A DNA stretch of 64,000 nucleotides from NCBI GenBank assembly GCA_003963115.1, contig RXJQ01000011.1, forward strand, positions 156,353 through 220,352, read 5' to 3'. Origin of the DNA: Burkholderiales bacterium (GTDB lineage Bacteria; Pseudomonadota; Gammaproteobacteria; Burkholderiales; Burkholderiaceae_C). The notes under the pieces are model-generated. The model had not been told where the DNA came from. It was given only the letters and a program-made list of their open reading frames with translations, and ran no database searches. Below are positions 34,685 to 45,978 of the stretch, in pieces. The stretch's first letter is position 1; every line of letters starts with the position of its first letter. A program made the position numbers and the translations under genes.

Positions 34685-37591
34685 ATGCTGAACACCTCAC
34701 TGCCCACCCTCGCAGCACTCGAAAACGCGACCGAATTCCAGGCCCGTCACATCGGCCCCTGGGACGACGAGCAGCAGGCCATGCTCAGCGCCATCGGCGT
34801 GGCATCGCGCCAGGCCCTGATCGAGGGCATCGTGCCGGGCAGCATCCAGCGCGGCAACCCCATGGAGCTGCCTGCATCGCTGACGGAGGCGCAGGCGCTG
34901 GCCGAACTCAAGGCCATCGCGCAGCAGAACAAGGTGATGCGCAATTTCATCGGCCAGGGCTACTACAACACGCTCACCCCGGGCGTCATCCTGCGCAACA
35001 TCCTGGAGAACCCCGCCTGGTACACGGCCTACACGCCTTATCAGGCCGAGATATCGCAGGGTCGCATGGAAGCGCTGATCAACTTCCAGACCATGGTGAC
35101 GGACCTCACCGGCATGGCGATCGCCAACTCCTCGATGCTGGACGAAGCCACCGCCGCCGCCGAAGCCATGACCCTGGCCGCACGTGGCGGCAAGAGCAAG
35201 TCGACCCGCTTCGTGGTCTGCCACGACGTGTTCCCCCAGACCCTGGAGGTGATCCAGACACGTGCCAAGCCGCTGGGCATCACGGTGGACCTGGTGCATG
35301 CGGCCCAACTGGCTGAACACCTGCAAGGCAACGACTGCTTCGCCGCCCTGATGCAGTACCCCGGCGTGAACGGCCAGGTCCGCGACCTCCAGCCGCTGAT
35401 CGAGGCCCTGCATGCCAAGGGCGCCCTGGCCATCGTCGCGGCCGACCTGCTGGCCCTCACCCTGCTGACCTCGCCCGGCGAGCTCGGCGCCGACATCGCC
35501 TGCGGCACCACCCAGCGCTTTGGCATGCCCATGGGCAATGGCGGCCCGCATGCCGCGTATCTCGCCACCAAGGACGAATTCAAGCGCTCCATGCCCGGTC
35601 GTCTGGTCGGCGTGAGCGTGGACAGCCACGGCAATCCGGCCTATCGCCTGGCCCTGCAAACCCGCGAGCAACACATCCGCCGCGAGAAGGCCACCTCCAA
35701 CATCTGCACGGCGCAGGTGCTGCCGGCCATCGTGGCCAGCATGTACGCGGTCTACCATGGCCCGGTCGGCCTGCAGCGCATCGCCCTGCGCGTGGCCTCC
35801 TACACCGCCATCCTGGCTGAAGGCCTCAAGGCTCTGGGCCGCACGGTGATCCACACGACCTACTTCGACACCGTCCAGGTGTTGACCGAAGACCGCGAGG
35901 CCGTGCTGAAGGCCGCTTGCCAGCTGGGCATGAACCTGCGCGATGCCAGCGCCGACAGCGTGACCATCTCGCTGGACGAAACCTCCACCCGCAACGACAT
36001 CATCGACCTGTGGACCGTCTTTGCCGGCGGCAAGGCCCTGCCCTCCTTTGCCGCCTTCGAGAACGGCGTGGCACTGGGCATCCCCACGGCCCTGCGCCGC
36101 ACCAGCGCCTTCCTGAGGCACCCGGTGTTCAACACCCACCACAGCGAAACCGAGATGCTGCGCTACCTGCGCGCCCTAGCCGACAAGGACCTGGCCCTGG
36201 ACCGCACCATGATCCCGCTGGGCTCGTGCACCATGAAGCTCAACGCCACCAGCGAGATGATCCCCATCACCTGGCCCGAGTTCGCGCAGATCCACCCCTT
36301 CGCGCCGCATGAGCAGCTCAAGGGCTACGAACTGCTCAACGAGCAACTGTGCGCGTGGCTGAGCCAGGCCACGGGCTACGCGGGCATCAGCCTGCAGCCC
36401 AATGCCGGCTCGCAGGGCGAGTACGCTGGCCTGCTCATCATCAAGGCCTACCACGAGGCCCGCGGCGAGGGGCACCGCGACATCTGCCTGATCCCAGAAT
36501 CCGCACACGGCACCAACCCCGCGTCGGCCCAGATGGTGGGCATGAAGGTCGTGGTCACCAAGTGCGATGCCGACGGCAACGTCGACCTGGCCGACCTCCA
36601 GGCCAAGTGCGAGCAGCACAGCGCCAACCTGGCCTGCGTGATGATCACCTACCCGTCCACCTACGGCGTGTTCGAAACACGCGTGACTGAGCTGTGCAAG
36701 CTCGTGCACCAGCACGGCGGCCGCGTGTATGTCGACGGCGCCAACATGAACGCCCTGGTCGGCCTGGCCGCGCCTGGCCAGTTCGGTGGCGACGTCAGCC
36801 ACCTCAACCTGCACAAGACCTTCTGCATCCCCCACGGCGGTGGCGGCCCTGGCGTCGGCCCCGTCTGCGTGGTCGAAGACCTGGCGCCATACCTGCCCGC
36901 CCACCGCGCAAGCGGTCTGGGCTCTGAGCAACAGGTAGGTGCGGTGAGCGCTGCCTCTCTGGGCAATGCCGCCGTCCTGCCCATCAGCTGGATGTACATC
37001 CGCATGATGGGCGCCGATGGCCTCAAGGCCGCCACCGAGGTCGCCATCCTCAACGCCAACTATGTGGCTGCCCGCCTGGCTGACCACTACGACATCCACT
37101 TCAGCGGCGGCAGCAAGGCCATCAAGGGTGGCGGCGTGGCCCACGAGTGCATCCTGGACCTGCGCCCCCTGAAGGACAGCAGCGGTGTCAGTGCAGAAGA
37201 CGTCGCCAAGCGCCTGATCGACTACGGCTTCCACGCCCCCACCCTGAGCTTCCCCGTGGCGGGCACCCTCATGGTCGAGCCCACGGAGAGCGAGTCCAAG
37301 GCCGAACTGGACCGTTTCTGCGACGCCATGATCGCCATCCGCGAAGAGATCCGCCAGGTCGAACAAGGCCAGCTCCCGCAAGACGACAACCCGCTCAAGA
37401 ACGCTCCGCACACGGCTGCCGCGCTCCTGAAGGCCGAATGGCCCCATGCCTACAGCCGAGAGCTGGCCGCCTACCCCGTGGCCAGCCTGCGCCTGCAGAA
37501 ATACTGGTCGCCCGTCGGCCGCGTGGACAACGTCTATGGCGACCGCAACCTCTTTTGCTCCTGCGTGCCGCTGAGCGAATACCAGGGCTGA
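34685..37591 (+). CDS. gcvP: Glycine dehydrogenase (decarboxylating), P protein
   Basis: 968 residues, fused alpha-beta form of the PLP-dependent P protein, normal length. It decarboxylates glycine and loads the aminomethyl group on GcvH. The PLP lysine is Lys711 in [20 protein letters not shown]. Other family blocks: [50 protein letters not shown] and [15 protein letters not shown]. Followed by a strong terminator hairpin. Confidence 0.98.
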   Translation: MLNTSLPTLAALENATEFQARHIGPWDDEQQAMLSAIGVASRQALIEGIVPGSIQRGNPMELPASLTEAQALAELKAIAQQNKVMRNFIGQGYYNTLTPGVILRNILENPAWYTAYTPYQAEISQGRMEALINFQTMVTDLTGMAIANSSMLDEATAAAEAMTLAARGGKSKSTRFVVCHDVFPQTLEVIQTRAKPLGITVDLVHAAQLAEHLQGNDCFAALMQYPGVNGQVRDLQPLIEALHAKGALAIVAADLLALTLLTSPGELGADIACGTTQRFGMPMGNGGPHAAYLATKDEFKRSMPGRLVGVSVDSHGNPAYRLALQTREQHIRREKATSNICTAQVLPAIVASMYAVYHGPVGLQRIALRVASYTAILAEGLKALGRTVIHTTYFDTVQVLTEDREAVLKAACQLGMNLRDASADSVTISLDETSTRNDIIDLWTVFAGGKALPSFAAFENGVALGIPTALRRTSAFLRHPVFNTHHSETEMLRYLRALADKDLALDRTMIPLGSCTMKLNATSEMIPITWPEFAQIHPFAPHEQLKGYELLNEQLCAWLSQATGYAGISLQPNAGSQGEYAGLLIIKAYHEARGEGHRDICLIPESAHGTNPASAQMVGMKVVVTKCDADGNVDLADLQAKCEQHSANLACVMITYPSTYGVFETRVTELCKLVHQHGGRVYVDGANMNALVGLAAPGQFGGDVSHLNLHKTFCIPHGGGGPGVGPVCVVEDLAPYLPAHRASGLGSEQQVGAVSAASLGNAAVLPISWMYIRMMGADGLKAATEVAILNANYVAARLADHYDIHFSGGSKAIKGGGVAHECILDLRPLKDSSGVSAEDVAKRLIDYGFHAPTLSFPVAGTLMVEPTESESKAELDRFCDAMIAIREEIRQVEQGQLPQDDNPLKNAPHTAAALLKAEWPHAYSRELAAYPVASLRLQKYWSPVGRVDNVYGDRNLFCSCVPLSEYQG

Positions 37592-37618
37592 TCCCCTCCT
37601 GCCCCGCAGCCACGCTCA

Positions 37619-37655
37619 CTGGCCCGCCAAGGACACGCAATCCTGGGCGGGCCAG
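37619..37655 (+). terminator. Terminator hairpin of the gcv operon
   Basis: CTGGCCCGCC (37619-37628) pairs with GGCGGGCCAG (37646-37655); inside, AGGA pairs with TCCT across one A-G mismatch, leaving a CACGCAA loop. It starts 28 bp after the gcvP stop. The following ACTGTTT gives a short T stretch. Confidence 0.75.
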
Positions 37656-37831
37656 ACTGTTTCCAGCCCCCAACACACATTGCCAAGCGCCCGTTTAGAC
37701 GGTAAGGTACCAAAGCCGATCCGGGCCCGTCGGTCAGCTGTCAACTCGCCCCAACTTTCCCCAAAGAGCCCCGCCAAGCTTGGTACTGCCACCAACCGGC
37801 ACAGCGCCTCGCCCACACATCAGAGAGGCTT

Positions 37832-40555
37832 ATGACCACATCGTCGGAGTGCGCTGTGCCAGCTACCCGCTTCGTCCCCAATGAAGAAGGGCTGAAGATG
37901 GCCCTGGCCGCCGCCAAGGCCGCCTTGTGGGAGTGGCAGGTCGACACCGATGTCCACATGTGGTCCGACGAGGTCTGGCCTTTGTATGGCCTGCCCGCTG
38001 ACCGAGACGCCAACACCATCACCTGGCTGGACAGCATCCACCCCGACGACCGGCAATACGCGCGCCAGACCATCACGGTGGCCAGCCAGTGCCGGGTTCC
38101 TTTCGAGATCGAATGGCGCACCAATCCCGCCAATGGCGTGGTCCGTTGGATCCTGTCGCGCGGCCAGCCCATCCAGGCACGCAACGAAGGGCAACTCACC
38201 TACACCGGCATCGTGATGGACATCACGGCTCGCAAGAAGAGCGAGTCCGAAGCCCTCAAGCTGACCGAGTCGCTTGAAGAACGCGTCAAGGACCGCACCA
38301 ACGCCCTGAGCGAGCACGAACGCCTGCTGCAGAACATCCTCGATAGCGTGCCCGGCTTGGTTGGCTACTGGACGCGTGATCTGGTCAACCGCTTCGCCAA
38401 CAAAGCCTATTGCGACTGGTTCGGCAAGACCGCCGACGAACTACGGCACAGCCACATCAAGGACATACTCGGTCCGGCCCTGTTCGCCCAGAACTGGCCC
38501 CACATCAGCGAAGCGCTGCAAGGGCGCCCCCAACGCTTTGAGTGCCTGCTGCCGGTGCCCAGCATGCCCGGCGAGCACCGTCACACCGACGTCCACTACC
38601 TGCCCGACATCGCTGACGACACCGTGCAAGGCTTCCTCGTGACCGTGCTCGACATCAGCCAGATCAAGCAGGCGGAACTCGCAGCCGAATCGGCCAACCA
38701 GGCCAAAAGCGAGTTCCTGGCCAACATCAGCCACGAAGTGCGCACGCCGCTCAATGCCATGTTCGGCCTGGCACAGGTCGGCGCACGCCAGGCCATCGGG
38801 TCACCGCTGACCAAGACCTTCGACCAGATCCTGGACTCTGCCCAGCACCTGCTCTCGCTGGTCAACGATGTGCTGGACTTCTCTAAGATCGAATCCGGCA
38901 AGCTCAACCTGCACTACGAGCGCATCAACCTCGGCCAGGTGCTGGAGCATGTGTTGACCCTCAAGGCGATTGGCGCACAGGCCAAGGGCCTGCCCCTGAT
39001 CGTGCGCGAAACCCCGGCGGTTCCTCAGTACTTTCATGGTGATGCCACACGCCTGTCGCAGATCCTGCTCAACCTGATCGGCAACGCGATCAAGTTCACC
39101 GACATCGGGGCGGTCAGCATCCAACTGGACTATGTCGCGCCCGACCTGATTGTGGCGGTGAGTGACACCGGCATGGGCATGTCGCCCGAGAAGCAGGCGC
39201 AGTTGTTCAAGCCCTTCGTGCAGGTGCATGGCAACCACCCAGCCCAGACGGGCGGCACCGGCTTGGGCCTGGCCATCACCAAGCGGCTCGTCGAGATGAT
39301 GCGCGGCCACATCCAGGTCGAAAGCCAGTCCGGCAAAGGCTCGACCTTCACGGTCAAGCTGCCCTTGATGCACCCTGAAAGCGGCGACATTCACGGCATC
39401 CGCCAAGTGGCCGTCGCCGGGCCGCCGACCGCCCAGCGCGCGGCCCTGTGCCAGGCTTTGTCAGACCGGGGATGCGAGGCCCAGCCTCACGACACCCTGC
39501 CCAAGACAGCCGATTGCACGGCGGACGTGCTCGTCGTGGCATCCGACAGCCTGACGGATGACGCCACCGAATCCATCCGCGCCCACCTGGCCGCCAACCG
39601 CACCGTCATCGTCAATGCCCCGGCCAGCACGGCTCTGGAGCTGCCTGAAGCCTTGCAAAACGAGCTGACCGTGGTCGCCGGCCCCTTGAGCCCGCTGCGC
39701 CTGCTCAACGTGATCAAGACCAAGCTCAGCAGGCCTGCCGTGATCGCCACGCAGCGCCTGTCCAACATCCGCGTGCTGGCTGCCGAGGACAACCCCGTCA
39801 ACCGCCTAGTGCTGCAGCAGATGCTGGAACAGGAGGGCGCCCTGGTTACCTTCGCCTTCGACGGCGCCCATGCGCTGGAGCAGGTGCGCGTGCATGGCCC
39901 CGCCTGCTTCGACATCGTCTTGTGCGACATCCAGATGCCCATCATGGACGGCTACCAGACTGCGCAGGCACTGGGCCACATCGCGCCCTCGCTGCCGGTG
40001 ATCGGCTTGACGGCCCATGCTTTCGAAACAGCCAAGCAGCAGGCTCGGCGCTCGGGCATGGTCGGCTATGTGACCAAACCCTATATGCTTGACACCCTGG
40101 TCGATGAAGTCCGGCGCTTTGCACGCAGACGCCCAGGCGAAGCCGCCAAGGTGCACCCTATCGACCCGAACGACAAACAGGCGTCCAACACAACTCCAAA
40201 AATGCCCGAGCAGACCATGCAGAAGGACATCACCGACTGGCAGGCCATGCAGCAGTACTTCCAGGCCCAGCCCCAATTGCTTGAGCGCCTGATCGGCATG
40301 CTGGGCGACACCCTCGTCGCCATCCAGCAGGAGCTGGAACAGGCCATCGAAGCCGGTGATCTGGTGACGCTGTCCAAGGTCGCACACAACATCAAGGGCA
40401 CGGCGCTGAACCTACACACACCCGAGTTGGCGCGGCTGGCCGTCCAGACCCAGGAGCAGGCACGTCAGCAAGCCCCCGAGGCCCTCGGTACGGCTACGAC
40501 CTTGCTGGGCAAGCTGCGAGAGTTCATTGAACTGGCCCAGGAGCGCCGCACTTGA
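37832..40555 (+). CDS. Cytosolic hybrid histidine kinase (PAS-PAS-HK-pseudoREC-REC-HPt)
   Basis: 907 residues, no membrane span seen. Two PAS domains: about 20-135 (PAS fold 3 type, [18 protein letters not shown] ... [10 protein letters not shown]) and about 165-285 ([16 protein letters not shown] ... [12 protein letters not shown]). HisKA with phospho-His301 ([14 protein letters not shown]), HATPase ([26 protein letters not shown]). Next, residues about 520-635 look like a degenerate receiver without the usual Asp pattern, then a true receiver (AAEDNPVNR, phospho-Asp699 in VLCDIQMP, Lys near PYMLD) and an HPt domain with His852 ([12 protein letters not shown]). It is a phosphorelay protein without a linked output regulator; the signal is unknown. 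Confidence 0.9.
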   Translation: MTTSSECAVPATRFVPNEEGLKMALAAAKAALWEWQVDTDVHMWSDEVWPLYGLPADRDANTITWLDSIHPDDRQYARQTITVASQCRVPFEIEWRTNPANGVVRWILSRGQPIQARNEGQLTYTGIVMDITARKKSESEALKLTESLEERVKDRTNALSEHERLLQNILDSVPGLVGYWTRDLVNRFANKAYCDWFGKTADELRHSHIKDILGPALFAQNWPHISEALQGRPQRFECLLPVPSMPGEHRHTDVHYLPDIADDTVQGFLVTVLDISQIKQAELAAESANQAKSEFLANISHEVRTPLNAMFGLAQVGARQAIGSPLTKTFDQILDSAQHLLSLVNDVLDFSKIESGKLNLHYERINLGQVLEHVLTLKAIGAQAKGLPLIVRETPAVPQYFHGDATRLSQILLNLIGNAIKFTDIGAVSIQLDYVAPDLIVAVSDTGMGMSPEKQAQLFKPFVQVHGNHPAQTGGTGLGLAITKRLVEMMRGHIQVESQSGKGSTFTVKLPLMHPESGDIHGIRQVAVAGPPTAQRAALCQALSDRGCEAQPHDTLPKTADCTADVLVVASDSLTDDATESIRAHLAANRTVIVNAPASTALELPEALQNELTVVAGPLSPLRLLNVIKTKLSRPAVIATQRLSNIRVLAAEDNPVNRLVLQQMLEQEGALVTFAFDGAHALEQVRVHGPACFDIVLCDIQMPIMDGYQTAQALGHIAPSLPVIGLTAHAFETAKQQARRSGMVGYVTKPYMLDTLVDEVRRFARRRPGEAAKVHPIDPNDKQASNTTPKMPEQTMQKDITDWQAMQQYFQAQPQLLERLIGMLGDTLVAIQQELEQAIEAGDLVTLSKVAHNIKGTALNLHTPELARLAVQTQEQARQQAPEALGTATTLLGKLREFIELAQERRT

Positions 40556-40565
40556 TATCGGTCGA

Positions 40566-41384
40566 TCAGTACACCAGCCTGTCCGGGCGGATGTCGCGCA
40601 GGATGGTGGTGGCGATCTCCTCGATCGACTTGTGCGTGGACGACAGCCATGCGATGCCCTCGCGGCGCATCATGGCCTCGGCCTGCGCCACCTCATGGCG
40701 GCAGTTCTCCAGGGCTGCGTACTTGCTGCCGGGGCGCCGCTCGTTGCGGATGTGGCTCAGGCGATCGGGGTCGATGGTCAGGCCAAAGCACTTCTTCTTG
40801 TAGGGCTTGAGCATCGAAGGCAGAAAGCCGCGATCGAAATCTTCCGGGATCAAAGGCACGTTGGCCGCCTTGATGCCATGCTGCATGGCCAAGTAAAGCG
40901 AGGTGGGCGTCTTGCCGCAGCGGCTCACGCCCACCAGCACCACATCGGCCAGATCCAGACTGCGCGACGACTGCCCGTCATCGTGTTCCAGTGCGAAGTT
41001 GATGGCGTCGATGCGGTCGTTGTATTCCTGGTCCACACTGGGGTCACTGAAGCGGCCAACCCGGTGGTTGGACTTCATGTTGAACTCTTCCTCAAGCGGC
41101 TCCACGAAGGTCTTGATCACGTCGAAGACCTTGGCCTCGCAGCCCATCAGGATGGCCAGTACATCGTCATTGGCCAGGGTCGTGAACACGATGGGGCGCT
41201 TGCCCTCGCGCTGCCCCGTGGCATTGATTTCGCGCACCACCTGATGCGCCTTGTCCACGGTGTCAATGAAAGGCCGGCGCACATGCCGGGGTTTGATGGC
41301 GAACTGGGCCAGGATGGAATTACCCATGGTTTCGGCCGTGATACCCGTGCCATCCGACACGAAAAAGACGCTGCGGTCAGACAT
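40566..41384 (-). CDS. ppsR: PEP synthase regulatory kinase/pyrophosphorylase PpsR
   Basis: 272 residues from ATG at 41384 (MSDRSVFFVSDGTGITAETM); the extension to 41447 is not conserved. DUF299 family: P-loop GVSRCGKT at 152-159, EDFDRGFLPSML, GLTIDPDRLSHIRNERRPGS. It inactivates PEP synthase by ADP-dependent threonine phosphorylation and reactivates it by phosphate-dependent removal. Divergent from ppsA with a shared 241-bp promoter region containing a -10-like TACAAT at 41488-41493. Confidence 0.95.
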   Translation of the reverse strand: MSDRSVFFVSDGTGITAETMGNSILAQFAIKPRHVRRPFIDTVDKAHQVVREINATGQREGKRPIVFTTLANDDVLAILMGCEAKVFDVIKTFVEPLEEEFNMKSNHRVGRFSDPSVDQEYNDRIDAINFALEHDDGQSSRSLDLADVVLVGVSRCGKTPTSLYLAMQHGIKAANVPLIPEDFDRGFLPSMLKPYKKKCFGLTIDPDRLSHIRNERRPGSKYAALENCRHEVAQAEAMMRREGIAWLSSTHKSIEEIATTILRDIRPDRLVY

Positions 41385-41625
41385 AAGCGCTACTTGAAGA
41401 AATGACGCCACGGAAGGTTTGCATGCCAACACCCGTTCGTGCGCCAAAGGAATTGGTTTTATGAACCCACGATCATAGGCCTGACCCTACAATCGGTCCA
41501 TCTCGTGTTCACGCCTGTTGTCAGATACGCCAACAGACGCGCCAAGGCAGGTCCCATAACCACAAACACAGACCTGGCCGCGCCGTGAACACCACAAGAT
41601 TTTTTTCACCATCCTGGAGCTTTGT

Positions 41626-44040
41626 ATGACCAACCGATTTGAGCCGACCGCCCTGGTCGTGCCATTCGAGCAACTGAGAATGTCCGATGTCGAGGCCGTT
41701 GGCGGCAAGAACGCCAGCCTCGGCGAGATGATCTCGCAACTGCCCACCGGCCCCAACGGCGTGCGCGTGCCCACCGGCTTTGCTACCACTGCCCACGCTT
41801 TCCGCGAGTTCCTCAAGCACGATGGCCTGGCCGACCGCATCAGCAAGCGCCTGGCTGCCCTGAACACCGAAGACGTGCGCGCCCTGGCCGAGGCCGGCGC
41901 CGAGATCCGCGGCTGGGTCGAAGCCCAGCCCTTCCCGGCCGACCTGGAAAAAGCCATCCGTGAGGCCTTCGCCCAGCTGGCTGGCGAGAACCTCCAGGCC
42001 TCGTTCGCCGTGCGCTCCTCCGCCACGGCCGAAGACCTGCCCGACGCCTCGTTTGCCGGACAACAGGAAACGTTCCTGAACGTCGTCGGCATCGAAGACG
42101 TGCTGCACAAGATGAAGGAGGTGTTCGCCTCCCTCTACAACGACCGCGCCATCTCCTACCGCGTCCACAAGGGCTTCGCGCACGATGTGGTCGCCCTGTC
42201 GGCCGGCGTGCAGCGCATGGTGCGCTCCGACCTGGGCGCCGCTGGCGTGATGTTCACCATCGACACCGAATCGGGCTTCCAGGACGTGGTCTTCATCACC
42301 TCCAGCTATGGCCTGGGTGAGACGGTGGTGCAAGGCGCCGTCAACCCCGACGAGTTCTACGTGCACAAGCCCGCGCTCAAGGCTGGCAAGCAGGCCGTGA
42401 TCCGCCGCAACCTGGGCTCCAAGCTGATCAAGATGGAGTTCGCCACGCCGCAAGAGAAAGCCGCCAGCGGCAAGCTCGTCAAGACAGTCGATGTGGGCGT
42501 GGAAGCCCGCAACCGCTACAGCCTGAGCAACGAAGACGTGACCGAGCTGGCCAAGTACGCGCTCATCATCGAGCAGCACTACGGCCGCCCCATGGACATC
42601 GAGTGGGGCAAGGACGGCACAGACGGCAAGCTCTACATCCTCCAGGCCCGCCCCGAGACGGTCAAGAGCCAGATGCAGGGCAAGGTCGAGCAACGCTACA
42701 AGCTCAAGAGCACCGGCACCATCCTGGCCGAAGGCCGCGCCATTGGCCAGAAGATCGGCACCGGCCCCGTGCGCATCGTGCACAACATCTCCGAGATGGA
42801 CACCGTCAAGCCCGGCGACATCCTCGTCACCGACATGACCGACCCCAACTGGGAGCCGGTGATGAAGCGCGCCTCCGCCATCGTCACCAACCGAGGCGGC
42901 CGCACCTGTCACGCGGCCATCATCGCGCGTGAACTGGGCATCCCCGCCGTGGTGGGCTGCGGCAACGCCACCGAGCGCCTGACCGACGGCACTCTGGTCA
43001 CCGTGGCCTGCTCCGAGGGCGACACGGGCTACATCTACGAAGGCCTGCTGGAGACCGAGGTCACCGAGGTCAAGCGCGGCGAGATGCCCCACATTGGCCT
43101 GAAGATCATGATGAACGTGGGCAACCCGCAGCTCGCCTTCGACTTCGCCCAGATGCCCAACAACGGTGTGGGCTTGGCCCGCCTCGAATTCATCATCAAC
43201 AACAACATCGGCGTCCACCCCAAGGCCATTCTTGACTACCCCAACATCGACACCGACCTGAAGAAGGCCGTGGAGTCGGTGGCGCGCGGTCATGCCAGCC
43301 CGCGCGCCTTCTACGTGGACAAGCTCGCCGAGGGCATCGCCACCATCGCCGCCGCCTTCTGGCCCAAGCCCGTGATCGTGCGCCTGTCGGACTTCAAGTC
43401 CAACGAGTACAAGAAGCTGATCGGCGGTTCGCGCTACGAGCCCGAAGAAGAAAACCCCATGCTGGGCTTCCGTGGCGCATCGCGCTACATCAGCGCCGAG
43501 TTTGGCGAGGCCTTCGCCATGGAATGCGAGGCCCTCAAGCGCGTGCGCAATGACATGGGCCTGAGCAACATCGAGATCATGGTCCCCTTCGTGCGTACCT
43601 TGAAGCAGGCCCAGCGCGTGACCAATATGCTGGCTGACCACGGCCTGGTGCGCGCCTCCAAGGGCGGCACGGACGGCCTGCGCGTCATCATGATGTGCGA
43701 GGTGCCCTCCAACGCCATCCTGGCCGAGCAATTCCTGGAGTTCTTCGACGGCATGTCCATTGGCTCCAACGACCTGACCCAGCTCACCCTGGGCCTGGAC
43801 CGCGACTCCGGCCTGGAACTGCTGGCCCACGACTTCGACGAGCGCGACCCGGCCGTCAAGGCCATGATCTCGCGTGCGATCGCCGCCTGCCGTGCCCACG
43901 GCAAGTACATCGGCATCTGCGGCCAGGGCCCCAGCGACCACCCCGACTTCGCCGAATGGCTGGCCGCCGAAGGCATCGTCTCGCTGTCGCTCAACCCGGA
44001 TACCGTGGTCGACACCTGGCAGCGCCTGGCTTCCAAATAA
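41626..44040 (+). CDS. ppsA: Phosphoenolpyruvate synthase
   Basis: 804 residues; converts pyruvate + ATP to PEP + AMP + phosphate for gluconeogenesis. N-terminal ATP-grasp domain ([35 protein letters not shown]), swivelling phospho-His domain with His429 ([17 protein letters not shown]), and C-terminal TIM barrel with [31 protein letters not shown] and the Cys/His region [15 protein letters not shown] lies upstream of the ATG. Product is expected to be controlled by the divergent ppsR. Confidence 0.97.
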   Translation: MTNRFEPTALVVPFEQLRMSDVEAVGGKNASLGEMISQLPTGPNGVRVPTGFATTAHAFREFLKHDGLADRISKRLAALNTEDVRALAEAGAEIRGWVEAQPFPADLEKAIREAFAQLAGENLQASFAVRSSATAEDLPDASFAGQQETFLNVVGIEDVLHKMKEVFASLYNDRAISYRVHKGFAHDVVALSAGVQRMVRSDLGAAGVMFTIDTESGFQDVVFITSSYGLGETVVQGAVNPDEFYVHKPALKAGKQAVIRRNLGSKLIKMEFATPQEKAASGKLVKTVDVGVEARNRYSLSNEDVTELAKYALIIEQHYGRPMDIEWGKDGTDGKLYILQARPETVKSQMQGKVEQRYKLKSTGTILAEGRAIGQKIGTGPVRIVHNISEMDTVKPGDILVTDMTDPNWEPVMKRASAIVTNRGGRTCHAAIIARELGIPAVVGCGNATERLTDGTLVTVACSEGDTGYIYEGLLETEVTEVKRGEMPHIGLKIMMNVGNPQLAFDFAQMPNNGVGLARLEFIINNNIGVHPKAILDYPNIDTDLKKAVESVARGHASPRAFYVDKLAEGIATIAAAFWPKPVIVRLSDFKSNEYKKLIGGSRYEPEEENPMLGFRGASRYISAEFGEAFAMECEALKRVRNDMGLSNIEIMVPFVRTLKQAQRVTNMLADHGLVRASKGGTDGLRVIMMCEVPSNAILAEQFLEFFDGMSIGSNDLTQLTLGLDRDSGLELLAHDFDERDPAVKAMISRAIAACRAHGKYIGICGQGPSDHPDFAEWLAAEGIVSLSLNPDTVVDTWQRLASK

Positions 44041-44086
44041 GGAATTTCGGACAAACACGGAGAAAACCTGCCATCCGAACCCGCAG

Positions 44087-44109
44087 CGCCACCTCCGGGT
44101 GGCGTTTTT
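44087..44109 (+). terminator. Rho-independent terminator of ppsA
   Basis: CGCCACC (44087-44093), loop TCCG, GGTGGCG (44098-44104), then five T. It stands 46 bp after the ppsA stop and immediately before the rpsF promoter. Confidence 0.9.
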
Positions 44110-44113
44110 CATT

Positions 44114-44121
44114 GCTATAAT
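44114..44121 (+). promoter_or_regulatory. rpsF: Extended -10 promoter of the rpsF operon
   Basis: GCTATAAT contains a perfect TATAAT (44116-44121) preceded by TGC, an extended -10. The -35 position falls inside the ppsA terminator and matches poorly, which the extended -10 could compensate. Transcription would begin about 110 bp before the rpsF ATG. Confidence 0.65.
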
Positions 44122-44166
44122 TGCAGGCTTTTCGTTCGTTGCTCAATTCTCTTTGAGCACACCTTG

Positions 44167-44220
44167 CCGTCCACGGGTTTGACGCTTCGTGACGGCTTCC
44201 ATCCCGCTTTCACGAGCGGG
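44167..44220 (+). promoter_or_regulatory. Structured rpsF leader (possible S6:S18 autoregulatory site)
   Basis: Two hairpins lie upstream of rpsF. The first (44167-44195) has CCGTC/GACGG plus an inner ACG/CGT separated by one bulged C; the second (44203-44220) is CCCGCT/AGCGGG with loop TTCACG and ends 10 bp before the AAAGGAG ribosome site. Bulge-containing S6:S18-binding leaders precede rpsF in many bacteria; this assignment is by position and shape only. Confidence 0.4.
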
Positions 44221-44239
44221 GAACCCAAAAGGAGTCCCT

Positions 44240-44605
44240 ATGCGTCACTATGAAATCGTCGTGCTGATCCACCCGGATCAAAGCGAGCAGGTTCCCGCCA
44301 TGCTGGAACGCTACAAGTCCCTGATCACCACCACCGGTGGTCAGGTGCACCGTGTTGAAGACTGGGGCCGCCGTCAACTGGCATACCAGATCAACAAGCT
44401 CGCCAAGGCTCACTACCTGTGCCTGAACATCGAAACCAGCAAGGAAACCCTGGCTGAGCTCGAAACCGGCTTCAAGTTCAACGACGCCGTGCTGCGTCAC
44501 CTCACCGTGCAGAAGGACAAGGCCGAGACCGCTCCTTCCGTGATGATGAAGCAAGTTGAGCGTGAAGAGGCCCGCAAGGCCCAGCAAGAGCAAGCCGCTG
44601 CCTGA
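44240..44605 (+). CDS. rpsF: 30S ribosomal protein S6
   Basis: 121 residues from ATG at 44240 with AAAGGAG upstream; the longer frame from 44189 runs through the leader hairpin. S6 signature [20 protein letters not shown], then [20 protein letters not shown] and HYLCLNIET, with an acidic/Gln-rich tail. It binds S18 in the small-subunit platform. First gene of rpsF-priB-rpsR-rplI. Confidence 0.98.
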   Translation: MRHYEIVVLIHPDQSEQVPAMLERYKSLITTTGGQVHRVEDWGRRQLAYQINKLAKAHYLCLNIETSKETLAELETGFKFNDAVLRHLTVQKDKAETAPSVMMKQVEREEARKAQQEQAAA

Positions 44606-44652
44606 TTGATGCCGCAAGGCGTCTGTCAAGCAACGCGTCCGCCGAGCAGTTC

Positions 44653-44943
44653 ATGAACCGTGTGCTGATCACAGCCCAGATCATTGAACGCAAGGCACTG
44701 AGGTACACCCCCGCCGGCCTGCCCGCACTCGACCTCGTGCTCCAGCACGAATCCGAAGTGACCGAGGCGCAGCTTTCCCGCAAGGTCAAGCTGGACATCA
44801 AGGCCGTGGCCATCGGTGAGATTGCATCGCAATTGAACCGTCAGCCAGTCGGCGAGCCCATCGGCATCGCAGGCTTTCTGGGTGCACCGCGCAACGGACG
44901 TGGCGTGCTGCTGCACATCACCGAACTCAACGACATCGTTTAA
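44653..44943 (+). CDS. priB: Primosomal replication protein PriB
   Basis: 96-residue single OB-fold protein: MNRVLITAQIIERKALRYTP, then LDLVLQHESEVTEAQLSRKV and the C-terminal GVLLHITELNDIV. It stabilises PriA on stalled forks during replication restart. Located between rpsF and rpsR, the typical beta/gammaproteobacterial site that identifies PriB among SSB-like proteins. Confidence 0.95.
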   Translation: MNRVLITAQIIERKALRYTPAGLPALDLVLQHESEVTEAQLSRKVKLDIKAVAIGEIASQLNRQPVGEPIGIAGFLGAPRNGRGVLLHITELNDIV

Positions 44944-44973
44944 ACACATCCATCCGGATACTGAGAGGTCACC

Positions 44974-45267
44974 ATGCCCGCTCCTCGTTCCAAGAACGGC
45001 AAGTTCTCCAAAGATCGCAAAGGCAAGCGCAACACCCAGTCGCTGCTGTTCCGTCGCAAGCGCTTCTGCCGCTTCACCGTCGCTGGCGTCGAACAAATCG
45101 ACTACAAGGACGTCGACACCCTGCGCGACTTCATCGCTGAAAACGGCAAGATCATCCCCGCTCGCCTGACCGGCACCCGTGCGATCTACCAACGTCAGCT
45201 GACCACCGCCATCAAGCGCGCCCGCTTCCTGGCCCTGCTGCCCTACAGCGACCAGCACCGCGTCTAA
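44974..45267 (+). CDS. rpsR: 30S ribosomal protein S18
   Basis: 97 residues. The S18 core is [39 protein letters not shown] and [20 protein letters not shown]. The N terminus carries a basic extension ([19 protein letters not shown]) longer than in E. coli S18, as often in Burkholderiales. Ribosome site GAGAGG precedes the ATG. Confidence 0.98.
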   Translation: MPAPRSKNGKFSKDRKGKRNTQSLLFRRKRFCRFTVAGVEQIDYKDVDTLRDFIAENGKIIPARLTGTRAIYQRQLTTAIKRARFLALLPYSDQHRV

Positions 45268-45284
45268 TCAAGGAGAGTTCTGTC

Positions 45285-45737
45285 ATGCAAATCATCCTCC
45301 TCGAAAAAGTCGCCAACCTGGGCAACCTGGGTGATGTGGTCAGGGTCAAGGACGGTTACGCCCGTAACTTCCTGATCCCCACCGGCCAAGCACGTCGCGC
45401 CACTGAAAAGGCCGTCGCCGAATTCGAAGCCCGCCGCGCCGAGCTGGAAAAGGTCCAGACTGAAAAGCTGGCCGCCGCTCAAGCCCTGGGCGAGAAGCTC
45501 AACGGCAAGACCATCTCCGTCACCCAGAAGGCTGGCGTGGACGGCCGTCTGTTCGGTTCGGTCACCAACTTCGACATCGCCGAAGGCCTGAAGGCTGCCG
45601 GCTTCGACGTGGCCAAGCAGCAGATCCGTCTGCCCAACGGCCCTCTGAAGACCGTGGGTGAGCACCCCGTGTCGCTGTCGCTGCACACCGACGTGGTCGC
45701 CGAGATCACCGTCGCCGTGGTGGGCGAAACCGCCTGA
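45285..45737 (+). CDS. rplI: 50S ribosomal protein L9
   Basis: 150 residues: [20 protein letters not shown] and the following [15 protein letters not shown] (the rRNA-binding N domain), a long central helix ([18 protein letters not shown]), then the C domain with [19 protein letters not shown]. Normal length. Last gene of the operon, followed by a strong terminator. Confidence 0.98.
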   Translation: MQIILLEKVANLGNLGDVVRVKDGYARNFLIPTGQARRATEKAVAEFEARRAELEKVQTEKLAAAQALGEKLNGKTISVTQKAGVDGRLFGSVTNFDIAEGLKAAGFDVAKQQIRLPNGPLKTVGEHPVSLSLHTDVVAEITVAVVGETA

Positions 45738-45791
45738 TCCAGCGCTGATACATCAGCCTGGCGCCCGGTCCGACGCAAGTCGGGTTGGGCG

Positions 45792-45830
45792 GCAAAGCAA
45801 AGCCGGCCCTGTGCCGGCTTTGTGCTTTGC
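45792..45830 (+). terminator. Two-level terminator hairpin after rplI
   Basis: Inner stem AAAGCCGGC (45799-45807) / GCCGGCTTT (45813-45821) with loop CCTGT, inside an outer stem GCAAAGC (45792-45798) / GCTTTGC (45824-45830). There is no long T-run after it, but the structure is very stable. Confidence 0.75.
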
Positions 45831-45860
45831 GGGGCATGTTGGCAAGACACCTTTTGGGGA

Positions 45861-45944
45861 GTTGAAAAACTTATCCCTCAATTTCCCCAAGATGCCCAAA
45901 AGCTACCCACAGACTTATCCACATATGCACAGCTTTGTGCACAA
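45861..45944 (+). promoter_or_regulatory. DnaA box and palindromes upstream of dnaB
   Basis: A consensus DnaA box TTATCCACA lies at 45915-45923, 56 bp before the dnaB ATG. A weaker TTATCCCTC is at 45871-45879. Next to the box are TGCACA-GCTT-TGTGCA (45926-45941) and the overlapping 10-bp palindrome TTGTGCACAA (45935-45944). This suggests DnaA-linked control of dnaB, but one box alone does not prove it. Confidence 0.5.
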
Positions 45945-45978
45945 GCGCTGCGCCACGGCGCGCATATGATCCGTCACC

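Noticed and set aside
41521..44112. 863-codon minus-strand frame opposite ppsA
   Set aside because: Low-complexity translation antisense to a gene with complete family motifs; shadow frame.
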